This document shows positions 9,929 to 18,154 of a stretch of 64,000 bases of DNA, in pieces. The stretch is taken from assembly GCA_028554795.2 (NCBI GenBank), contig CM068832.1, positions 81,363,180 through 81,427,179 of the forward strand, in the 5' to 3' direction. Origin of the DNA: Sinohyriopsis cumingii (Eukaryota; Mollusca; Bivalvia; Unionida; Unionidae). The position numbers were made by a program, and so were the translations under genes. Below the pieces are notes generated by a model that was not told the DNA's origin, ran no database searches, and saw nothing but the letters and a program-made list of their open reading frames with translations. How positions within the stretch are numbered: position 1 is the stretch's first letter; the number at the start of each line of letters is the position of its first letter.

Positions 9929-11104
9929 GGTTCGTGGAGAATAAAAAAAGAAAACATACCCGATTATTCCGAATCCGCTGATGTTGCGATCAAAGATATT
10001 TATTGTAAAAAATATCAAACATTAAAGTTATCTTCTGCACCATCGGTGTGCGATCCAATAACCAGAAATGAAACGGTTTATCTGAACGGACCAGGCGGTT
10101 CTGGTAAGACGACCCGAGCAATTGAATTATTTCAGAACTCAGATATGATCGTTTTAACTCCTACACATAGACTCGCGCGAGAGATGAAACAACGAGGAGT
10201 ACAATCGTGTACTTATCAAAGCTTCTTCCGATGGAAGGGTGATGCATGGACATCTTTAAGGATGGGTGAGAAATATATTCCTCGGAATATCATTTGGGAT
10301 GAAATATGTATAGTACCGTTAGAAACATTAAAAACGTTTCTTCATTGGCTATTAACAAGAAATACTGCTGTGATAATGTGTGGCGATCACGGTCAACCAC
10401 CACCTTTTGTTGGACCATCTCCACATGATTGGCTGAAAGATTTTGTCGATTATTATGAAGAAGCGTCTGATGATTACAGAGCACTTGATCCAGAATTAAG
10501 GGAGTTTAAAAAATTAATCAGATTACAGCCGAATGAAATTCAATGTGAAGTAATGCGTAAAGTGATTTCAGAAACATCTATGAACGACTTTCTACAAACA
10601 TGGCGACCAAATGATCTGATAGTTGCAAGTAGAAAGATAGTCAGAGACACACTTCAACGGAAATTGTTTCAGTTACATAAAGAAAATTTTCCAACGTTCC
10701 CAGTTCCGTTATGTTATCGACCAGCAGATACACGGCGGCAAAATATTGACGTTGATATACCAGGACAGACCGAGAAACAGAATTTAGTACTGAATGATAT
10801 TGTCGCAGTTGATATCAATGTTGTTGAAGATGCGCTAAAAACAAATAAATCCCCGTGGACGCTAGGATACGCGATGACGATTCATTCATCTCAAGGATTA
10901 ACTATTACTGACACAGTTGTTTGGATCGTCGATGATCGTATCGAGTGGTCAAATTTGGTTTATCTCGCATTATCTAGAGTTAGAAGAATATCTCAACTAC
11001 GAAGGATTATCATGAACGAGTCAGTGATTAATGATGATGATGTTGACGGTGACATAATAAGAAAAAAATTAACTGGTTATAAACAGTGTGATAAAAAAAA
11101 ATAA
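9929..11104 (+). CDS. Superfamily 1 DNA helicase domain, in frame behind PolB
   Basis: The ATP-binding helicase signatures are in order: Walker A NGPGGSGKTT (about 10084-10113), motif Ia-like VLTPTHRLA, Walker B IIWDEI, motif III CGDHGQPPP, motif V TIHSSQGLT, and motif VI LALSRVRR. This fits SF1 helicases of the Pif1/RecD-like group. No ATG lies near the true N-terminus: the codons 9929-10045 are open and in the polymerase frame (117 bp, 39 codons), and the first codon that looks like an initiator is not convincing. It likely unwinds DNA ahead of the fused polymerase. The stop at 11102-11104 overlaps the start of the HNH frame. Confidence 0.85.
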   Translation, partial: GSWRIKKENIPDYSESADVAIKDIYCKKYQTLKLSSAPSVCDPITRNETVYLNGPGGSGKTTRAIELFQNSDMIVLTPTHRLAREMKQRGVQSCTYQSFFRWKGDAWTSLRMGEKYIPRNIIWDEICIVPLETLKTFLHWLLTRNTAVIMCGDHGQPPPFVGPSPHDWLKDFVDYYEEASDDYRALDPELREFKKLIRLQPNEIQCEVMRKVISETSMNDFLQTWRPNDLIVASRKIVRDTLQRKLFQLHKENFPTFPVPLCYRPADTRRQNIDVDIPGQTEKQNLVLNDIVAVDINVVEDALKTNKSPWTLGYAMTIHSSQGLTITDTVVWIVDDRIEWSNLVYLALSRVRRISQLRRIIMNESVINDDDVDGDIIRKKLTGYKQCDKKK

Positions 11105-11318
11105 ACGCGACTTTGATCTTGACGCTGACCTTATTAATACGCTGAAACAACAGCAGAATAATCATTGTGCGAGTTGTAATTGTATAATGTTATGGCGGTA
11201 TCTGAAAAATGATCCAAAACAATTTACCATAGATAGGAAAGATAACCATCTTGGTCATACACGAGAAAACACAATGCTGACTTGTCTTGAGTGTAATCGA
11301 CGCAGGGGTGCTAGTTAA
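11088..11318 (+). CDS. Small HNH endonuclease
   Basis: About 76 residues with a Cys-Cys framed HNH nuclease core: NNHCASCNCIM, then FTIDRKDNHLGHTREN and MLTCLECNRRRG. The two CxxC pairs probably bind zinc and the DRKDN-type block corresponds to the catalytic turn. There is no in-frame ATG: the frame opens with GTG at 11088 inside the end of the helicase gene, in another frame. The second copy has the same arrangement, so start by frameshift from the helicase or from a lost codon is open. It converges with the integrase gene, overlapping it by 8 bp. A nicking or processing nuclease for element DNA is a reasonable inference. Confidence 0.72.
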   Translation: MIKKNKRDFDLDADLINTLKQQQNNHCASCNCIMLWRYLKNDPKQFTIDRKDNHLGHTRENTMLTCLECNRRRGAS

Positions 11319-12523
11319 GTGATTTGGGTGGTAATTGAGTGTTCTCGGGAATTATTTGTAGTTGTTCACGCACAAATCCACGTTGAGGAGCAGTTGAATA
11401 TAGTCTGTAGATTGCTGGTCTGCCAGTGGATCTTGTCACGGTGGATATCTTATGTGTCGTAATACTCCAAATATGATCAGTCGCTCTTTTTTTTACCACC
11501 TTCAAGTTCACCTCGTTCATATAAATATCTTATGGTCACATTGCCTAATACTGGCTGTGCTGAAAAATCACTTCGTTGTACAGGTATATTTTTTTTTGGT
11601 ATTGCGTTAATAGGTTTCATATTGGTTGTTCGAGTTATTTCATTATTTAATGCAGCTATCACATTTGGTAATCTTGCAACCCATTCGCGAGATCTTTTAT
11701 CTTGAATAAATTCCTTCGCGTATTGATATCCAAATAACCGTTCAGCAAGTGTTTGATTAAATCGTTCAACAATTGCCTGATCACGATGAATAGCAGTGTG
11801 TCCTTGTCTGATTTTGACATTATGTTGCTTCATCAACGATGATACTGGACCAAGAAATTCTTTACCAGGATCAACCTGTAATAGATTTGGCCATCGTAGA
11901 GGTCCTCGTTTGATAAATTCGTTCAAACGCATCGGCTACTTCAGATGATGTTTTTGGGGCCCCGAGTAGCCGAGTGGTCTAAAGCGCTCTCCGTTACGGA
12001 TCACTGCCATCTCACCTCTGTCTGCGTGGGTTCGAGTCTCGGATTCGGCTAATGTGGATATGTGAGAAAGCTTGCCAGTAGCTTCTCGTGGGTCGGTGGT
12101 TCTTTCCGGGCTTTTCTGGGTTCTTCCTCCACCATTAATACTGGCCGCCATGTATAGCCTATCGTGTGCTGAAAAATGGCGTTAAACCATACAACAACAT
12201 CAGATGATGTTTTCGTTGATAATGGTTCTGCCTCTTTATATCTACTTGCAACGTCAATGACAGTTAACGCGTATTTATGTTTTTCTACGTACAGTATCAT
12301 GTGGTAAAAACAGAATATCTGCTTGATGAACTTCATTAGGAACACTAACATCGAAATACGCGTACTGAATTCGTTTCTGTGATGGTAGGTATATTTGCCA
12401 TATTGCTTGTTTGGATAACCACGCTTTAGTAGTAGATTGCTTGACTTTTGCTGCATCAGCGAGTTTACTAATTGCTGCTTTACCCCTCCAATATCCCCCT
12501 GGACTATAATAAATTGATTCCAT
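11311..12523 (-). pseudogene. INT: Maverick DDE (retroviral-type) integrase, interrupted by a SINE and frameshifts
   Basis: This catalyses insertion of element DNA. The start is ATG 12523 (MESIYYSPGGYWRGKAA) behind AATTATAA. The N-terminal part is a helix-rich domain with LADAAKVKQSTT. The rve core has its first Asp in HQADILFL, the second in LLQVDPGKEFLG and the Glu in RDQAIVERFNQTL, so the catalytic triad is present. The C-terminal region (IRYLYERGELEGG, then HIWSITTHK) resembles a chromo-like/SH3 part. Breaks are a frameshift near 12290-12300, a 245-bp SINE at 11955-12199, a frameshift after the SINE near 11930, and another near 11480-11500. It ends at TAA about 11311, tail-to-tail with the HNH gene. 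Confidence 0.92.
11955..12199 (+). mobile_element. tRNA-derived SINE inserted in the integrase gene
   Basis: It begins GGGGCCCCGAGTAGCCGAGTGG, has A-box TAGCCGAGTGG and B-box GGGTTCGAGTCTC, a body with CTTCTCGTGGGTCGGTGG, and a 3' end ATGGCGTTAAACCATACAACAA. It is flanked by perfect 14-bp target duplications, TCAGATGATGTTTT at 11941-11954 and 12200-12213. The target belongs to the integrase frame, so the insertion postdates the element. The same family occurs at 15069 and 51003-51415. The tail resembles SINEs common in mollusc genomes (family name not asserted). Confidence 0.93.
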
Positions 12524-12529
12524 TTATAA

Positions 12530-13029
12530 TTAATTACCAGCCCCTAATACGAGTTTACCTTTCATCGCAGATTTTACTAACCAATTAGCTAATGATTCTC
12601 TGATATTTTATTTTTTACGGAATCTAGCGAATGAATCAACTTCACATCTGTAATATGCCTATGTTGTAGATCTTTATTTTTATAAGCCACATCATGAACG
12701 TGACATGCTTTATCAATATCATTTATGGGATATTCACCTGATTTTGGTTGAACTTGATTGTCAAGCCTGATATCAAGTCGAGTACCAGGACCACAATAAT
12801 TATATCCTGGTAGATGTTTTTCTCCAGGATATTTAGCCCATGGAGTTCCTGGGAACTTTGATATTAATTTAGCAATATCACCGCCATCTTTCATGGGTAA
12901 AAACGAAAACTTTTCTCTGTTACATACTGCACACTTTCCATCATATGCTGATCTCGCATTTTTTGTTGTAACCGTGGACAAATCATTAGTTGGAGTCTTA
13001 ACTTTGCAACGTAAACAATATAAACTCAT
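12530..13029 (-). pseudogene. Zinc-ribbon/phospholipase A2 protein (parvovirus-like PLA2), C-terminal frameshift
   Basis: The start is ATG 13029 (MSLYCLRCKVKT), preceded by TATATAAATAAT; codons upstream of it overlap the divergent ATPase and are not needed. The N-terminal 40 residues form a two-CxxC zinc ribbon (CLRC ... CAVC). A PLA2 domain follows with calcium loop YNYCGPGTRLD, catalytic ACHVHDVAY and a following helix. Parvovirus VP1 uses such a domain to escape endosomes, and PLA2 genes are reported in some Mavericks. An A-run near 12605-12615 shifts the frame, so the C-terminus (LANWLVKSAMKGK) is in another frame ending at 12530. It is six bases from the integrase start and divergent to the ATPase gene (11 bp gap). 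Confidence 0.88.
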
Positions 13030-13040
13030 ATTATTTATAT
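13030..13040. promoter_or_regulatory. Short divergent promoter between PLA2 and ATPase genes
   Basis: Only 11 bp (TTATTTATATA core) lie between two divergent ATGs. It reads as TATATAAATAA just before the - strand ATG and as TTATTTATAT before the + strand ATG. Any promoter must overlap both start codons. Confidence 0.4.
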
Positions 13041-13705
13041 ATGGATATAATTGATTTCTCAGCGACACAAAAACAAGAGCCAGTTAAACACCATCCTGCG
13101 TTGCCCAATTCGATCAGAATGATAATAATAGGTCCATCTGGATCGGGTAAGACGCAATTATTACTTAATTTGATAATGAGATGGCTAAAATGGGATAAGT
13201 TGTATTTAGTAGCACCATCAGTTGATGATCAACGATGTTATGATGTACTTAAAGATTTCATTGAAAACGCAAGATTGCTGGATGAAGATAAAGATGTTAT
13301 AGAGTTTATAACCGATATTGATGAAGCGCCATGCGTTGATGTTTTAGACGGATTTATTAATAATTTAGTTGTATACGATGATGTGATGCTGGACAAACAA
13401 TCAAACCCTGCCAGAATTTTTTCACGTGGCAGACATAAAAACACTGATGTGATCTATGTTACTCAGCGATACACACAAATACCAAAAGTGATCAGAGATA
13501 ACTGTAATATTTTAGTTATGTTTAATGGAGTTGATACGCACACGTTGCGAAATATTGATCAAACTTGATGTAGCGATGACATGGATATAATTAAATTCAG
13601 AAATTTCTTTTCACAAGCACAATCAACCCAGCACGGGTTTATAACAATAAATTTACATGATCCCAGAACAAGATATCGTATTGGACTTGATAAAATGTTT
13701 GGATA
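13041..13705 (+). pseudogene. ATP: DNA-packaging ATPase (FtsK/HerA, A32-like), one in-frame stop
   Basis: This packaging motor would pump element DNA into capsids. The start is ATG 13041 (MDIIDFSATQKQEP). Walker A is IIGPSGSGKTQLLL (about 13127-13168) and Walker B is probably NLVVYDDVM (about 13361-13387). A sensor-like TDVIYVTQR follows. A TGA at 13566-13568 interrupts the frame, but the same frame continues with a conserved tail (FFSQAQSTQHGFI, then NLHDPRTRYRIGLD) to a TAA at 13703-13705. The second copy carries the same tail, showing that it belongs to the gene. It is the last gene before the terminal repeat, 7 bp away, and divergent from the PLA2 gene. Confidence 0.9.
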
Positions 13706-13712
13706 AATTAAT

Positions 13713-13862
13713 AGCAGCAGAGAGGGCGGGGGACCTCCGGTATGTAAACACAACTCTCGGTCAGATACGCAGTGACCTTATTTTTTATTTTATTTCGAAA
13801 GAAGCTTATATTTTAAGCAAATTAAGTTTCAGACAAGTGGTCTCTTCGCCCTCTCTGCTGCT
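13713..13862. repeat. Right terminal region with 16-bp inverted ends
   Basis: AGCAGCAGAGAGGGCG at 13713-13728 is exactly inverted at 13847-13862, enclosing about 118 bp. The outer end matches the ends of the second copy (CCCTCTCTGCTGCT). The interior does not resemble the 185-bp terminal repeat of that copy. It is either an atypical palindromic Maverick end or a tiny internally deleted derivative next to the element; no matching target duplication flanks 13713-13862. Confidence 0.65.
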
Positions 13863-13975
13863 ATATTCATTGACTTGTGCATTAGAATAAAAATGTTCAT
13901 TTAATTTCATTATAGGAACCTTTTCTTTAACCCGTTAAGTATTCCATTCTGTTTTCAAATAACTTCACCTACAAA

Positions 13976-14440
13976 TACAGTGATCTAGATGACCTAGATT
14001 TGACAGAGATATACAGTGCTCTAGCTGACCTAGATCTGACAGATGACCTAGATTTTACAGAGACATATAGTGCTCTAAATAACCTAGATTTGACAGATAT
14101 ACAGTGCTCTAGATGACCTAGATTTGACAGGCACCTATATTTGACAGAGACATGTAGTGCTCTATATAATCTAGATTTGACAGATATACAGTGCTCTAGA
14201 TGACCTAGATTTGACAGGCACATATAGTGCTCTATATAATCTAGATTCGACAGAGACATATAGTGCTCTAGATAAACTAGATTTGACATATATACAGTGC
14301 TTTAGATGACCTAGATTTGACAGAGACATTTAGTGCTCTAGATAACCTAGATTGGACAGATATACAGCGCTTTAGATGACCTAGATTTGACATAGACATA
14401 TAGTGCTCTAGATGGCGTATGTTTGAAAGAGAGTACTCTA
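13976..14440. repeat. Tandem array, unit about 36 bp
   Basis: About 13 imperfect units of the pattern GACCTAGATTTGACAGAGA followed by TATAGTGCTCTAGAT, decaying toward the right edge. Open frames on the - strand here reflect the repeat only. Confidence 0.88.
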
Positions 14441-15068
14441 GGTGCCATGGATTTAACAGAAATGCATAATGCTTTCATTGTCTTAGATTCGATAGAATTA
14501 GTGCTCTAGACAGCATAGATTTTATTATATATAACTGGTGCTATTCCATTTCACTGCATAGATGGTTTCATTTTAATTGATATTGTTTGAAAAGTGATAT
14601 TTTGGGTATGAAAGAAATTTACACAGGAATTGGCGAAGTATCCACCAAGTTGTTTTCATTCACTCTTTACTTACCAGTTTAAAGTAATTTCGTTGGATTT
14701 AATTTAGAAATAATTTATTTACATTTACAGTTTTAGTTGGTGGCGAAGTTTGAGTTTGCCTTCTTTCTGTAGCTATCATTTTTCTTGTTACCTGCAACAA
14801 TCTTTTATGTGTGGATCAGAAATTCTCTATACTATTGGTCAAAACTTTCACTGGTTTTGTTAAAAATGTATGTTTGCACATTTGTATCCTTTCAATTAAC
14901 TAGAATTTTTAGTTTTGAAAAATACATGCAAGGCATTTAATTGGGATGATCGTTTTGACCTACTAGTCCAGCCAGGTCATAAATGGTATATGGGAACATG
15001 TTTGCATAATTCGAAACATTGTTGTTTCTTTTACTTCAAAATTAGGTTAGTTCCATGAATTATAATTT
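14441..15068. other. No recognisable gene
   Basis: AT-rich sequence without coding, terminal-repeat or tRNA-like signal on either strand. Confidence 0.5.
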
Positions 15069-15225
15069 GGGGCCCCGAGTGTTCGAAAGCGCCAACCATC
15101 CCAGATTACTACTATCTCACCTGTGTCTGAGTAGGTTCGAGGTTTGGGCTCGGCTAATTTAGGTACGTGAGAAATTTTGAAAGTAGCTTCTCGAGGATCC
15201 GTGGTTCTTCCCGTTTTTTCTTTTT
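15069..15225 (+). mobile_element. SINE fragment, GGGGCCCCGAG family
   Basis: Starts GGGGCCCCGAG like the copy at 11955, with a decayed A box, B-box-like GTAGGTTCGAGGTTTG and the body motif GTAGCTTCTCG. The 3' part after the CCCGTTTTTT stretch is missing. Divergence suggests an older copy. Confidence 0.8.
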
Positions 15226-15845
15226 TTCTTCTTCTTCAAGTTGTTTTGACGTTCCCTAAAACTAAGTTTGGTCTGTTTCTGCTATGAGACTTTTATCAGT
15301 TTCATTTTAAAATATCCAATTATTTTCCGTTGTTGAGCTAAAATCATGAAATGTTAAAAATTCCACGTTCATTTTCTTTAGATATTTTCAGAAGCTTGTC
15401 ACAAGTTAATTATTATGTATATCTATTATGTATATCAATTATGTATATTATTCTCCTAGTAAGAGTTTCTCTAAGGGTCATTTAATTAATGTCATTTTTA
15501 ATGCTTGTATCATATGATTGGATTTGTACTTTAAAGATGAGCCATGTATAGTGAGTAGGTCGATTTCATTCATAAGTTTCAAGGCCTAGTAAAATTATAA
15601 AGTATAATAAAACATCACGTGTTCCAGTAAGGACATTAGTACTGACCTATTTCCTGACTGACTAGAATTGGAACACTTGACTTGTTTACTGACTTGGGAA
15701 TTTCGAATTACCAGAACTACTCATTTGAAACCCTCGTATTCCATTTTCGTTATTGCCTATCGGTTTACTATATAAGTTAATTATTGTCTTGAATCAGTCA
15801 TTTTTAAAAATACTACTGGTCTTGTAACGTACCTAAGTTAGGGTT
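15226..15845. other. No recognisable gene
   Basis: AT-rich non-coding sequence. A short repeat TATGTATATC(T/A)ATTATG occurs near 15415-15450. Confidence 0.5.
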
Positions 15846-15849
15846 CTAT

Positions 15850-16837
15850 GTGAAAAGTACTCGCAACATCAACAAGACATCTATCATGTGTTCATTGATT
15901 TCAAAAAAGCCTTTGACAACGTGTGGCAAGAGGCATTGTGGGCAACAATGAAGAAGTACAACATGGGTCAAAAGTTGACCAATACCATCAAGCAGCTGTA
16001 CGCCAAGGCTACCAGTGCAGTAATTCCCCAATGTCCTGTGGGGGACTGGTTCCAGAAACAGTCGGAGTGCGTCAAGGCTGTCTCCTGTCACCCATGCTTT
16101 TCAACATCTTCTTAGAGCGCACCATGAGCGAAGCCCTGGAAAACCACTGTGGGACAGTCAGCATTGGAGGGCGTAACATCACCAACCTCCGCGTTGCAGA
16201 TGACATTGATGAGCTGGCAGGCAGTGAAGACGAGCTTGCCACGTTAGTGAAGAACCTGGATGAAACATCTTCCAGATTTGACATGGAGTTAAGCGCTGAG
16301 AAGACAAAGCTGATAACAAATAGTGGCAAACAAATCTCAGCCAAGATTAAAGTCAGAGGACAGGAACTGGAAACAGTGAGCTAGTTCAAATATCTTGGTT
16401 CCATAATCACCGAAGAGGGATCAAGAGCAGATATTTTGTCAAGAGCAGCACAAACAGCGGCAGCTATGTCAAAGCTAAGATCCATCTGGAGAGGCAAGAA
16501 TATCTGTCTGAAAACTAAAATCAGATTATTGCGAGCAGTAGTCATCTCATTCTTTCTGTATTCATGTGAGGCCTGGACCCTGACTGGAGAATTACAACGA
16601 AGAGTCCAGACACTTGACATGAGATTCTACAGAACCATCCTTGGCTTCTCTTACATGGACCACATCACAAATGAAGAAGTGCGTAACAAAATCAGGCGCA
16701 AAGTAGGCCAATATGTAGACATCCTCACCACCGTCAAAAAGAGAAAGCTGAAATGGTATGGCCATGTCACTAGAGCCAACAGTCTATCCACAGAGGATTT
16801 ACGTATTTGCTTAATATATTCATTCACTGGAATTTAA
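15850..16837 (+). pseudogene. Non-LTR retrotransposon reverse transcriptase fragment
   Basis: The fragment starts in the middle of the RT fingers/palm (FIDFKKAFDNVW), then VRQGCLLSPMLFNI, the catalytic box as VADDID (the usual first residue of the (F/Y)ADD box replaced by V), and a C-terminal region with LYSCEAWTL and KRKLKWYGHV typical of LINE proteins. The frame shifts near 16030, a TAG lies at 16381-16383, and the fragment ends abruptly near 16800. It is 5'- and 3'-truncated and inactive. I do not assign a clade. Confidence 0.9.
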
Positions 16838-17334
16838 GTGTTCAAAGATTAATTCATTTAAAGACTAATTGATTTAATAAATGTATGGACTTACTGTGAA
16901 ATATTCAAAGACATTTTGATTTATGACTGTATTGGACTCGTTGTCAATTCATTTCTAATAATAATATAAACATTTGTCTGTATTGTAGGTGCGCGAGTAC
17001 AATACACGCATCATTCAAAGTGCCTTTGGAACTTATTCGGATTATTTGGAACTACCAAACTGGTAGAAGATTTAAGATTATAGGAATTCATTCACCATAC
17101 AGTATGTTATTTGTAATTATTTTGCTTTGTATTTAGAGAAATGCATTTATATTGTAAATTGTTCAAAACCAGTTGGTTTCGCTCTTTCTTGCTACGTAAT
17201 TTAAGCCCCTGGATCATAATATTAATCATTATAATTATCACTTCGGATAATATACAACAACGAACGGTCTTGTTATGTTTTCCTTCAGTCCTTTTATGAG
17301 AGTCGGCTGATTCAAGGGAGGAAATCAATAGCAG

Positions 17335-17338
<4 letters not shown>
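16838..17338. other. No recognisable gene
   Basis: Non-coding AT-rich DNA between the LINE fragment and a GA microsatellite. Confidence 0.5.

Positions 17339-17392
<54 letters not shown>
17339..17392. repeat. (GA)n microsatellite
   Basis: About 25 uninterrupted GA dinucleotides, then GGGAGAG. Confidence 0.95.
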
Positions 17393-18154
17393 AATTCGTA
17401 TGCTAATATATTCTAAGATAAGAGTTATGTGCAGTTTTGCTTAATTTATCTTTTTATAGTTTGTAATTTAAATCTCACTGATATTTCTAACCCAATTTCA
17501 GAGAGATGCCTAATTGTTCAGATAAACAGATCAGTATCATCTAATACGTCACACCTACAAACAAATGAATAAGTGAGTACGCCATGACAGAAAACACAGC
17601 TTCTTACAGACAGCACTCACGACTACAAACAAACGAGAAAGTGAGTGTCGGGTATAGGATCTTATGACCAATATATTTCTTACAGACAAGCACCCACGCC
17701 GATAAACAAACCATTGAGTGGATATTTGATATAGAATATGGGTAGGCTGGGTCGCTTGGATCTAAGAAAAGAATTAATTCTTGAACATAATACACTGAAT
17801 TGCATTTTTCTTCTTTGAAATTGGATATTGAGATGTTTGAAAATGAAATTTATATAGTGTAGTAAAGGATGGAAATTACTTTGTCACATTGTCATCAGTA
17901 ACGCGTATGTTTGTCTAAATCAGTCAATCAGGGCCAGTGTTGTGTAAATCAATTAATCATAGCCTGTTTCGATTTCAATCAGTCAGTAAGAGCGCTTATT
18001 GTATCTAATAGCTAAAGCTTAGGATGGCAAGCGGCGTTCCTCAGTCGATGTGGAAAAATCATGTTAACACTAACTAGAGATGGCAGATTATTTTAGTATG
18101 ATATGCATCATCCCAAGGCTGAGATGAGATAAAGGGATTCACTGGGGTGTGGAT
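17393..18154. other. No recognisable gene; local duplication
   Basis: No coding signal. Two similar segments near 17577-17645 and 17645-17720 share TTCTTACAGACA(G/A)(C/G)A and ACAAAC, indicating a short decayed tandem duplication of about 65 bp. Confidence 0.45.

Larger units (their letters stand above)
1..13862 (+). mobile_element. Maverick/Polinton (adintovirus-like) element, left end outside window
   Basis: The stretch encodes, in a compact virus-like order, a double-jelly-roll capsid protein, core-like protein, adenain-type protease, fibre-like and penton-like proteins, protein-primed-type PolB with an SF1 helicase, HNH nuclease, retroviral-type integrase, PLA2 and FtsK/A32-like ATPase. 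This combination defines Maverick/Polinton elements and adintoviruses. The right end is taken as the terminal motif CCCTCTCTGCTGCT at 13849-13862, which also ends the second copy at 32179. The left terminal repeat is not in the window. At least ten frameshifts or stops and a SINE insertion show that this copy is inactive. It could be an endogenised virus or a transposon; the sequence does not separate the two. Confidence 0.93.

Noticed and set aside
11955..12050. tRNA gene of Ser/Leu type in the integrase
   Set aside because: A and B boxes are present, but the sequence continues into a SINE body and tail with target duplications; no intact acceptor stem.
13713..13862. Stand-alone 150-bp MITE
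   Set aside because: No target duplication flanks it and its outer end is that of the Maverick; kept only as an alternative explanation.
13969..14289. 106-codon - strand frame with repeated SNLDYIEHYM
   Set aside because: Translation of the 36-bp tandem repeat.
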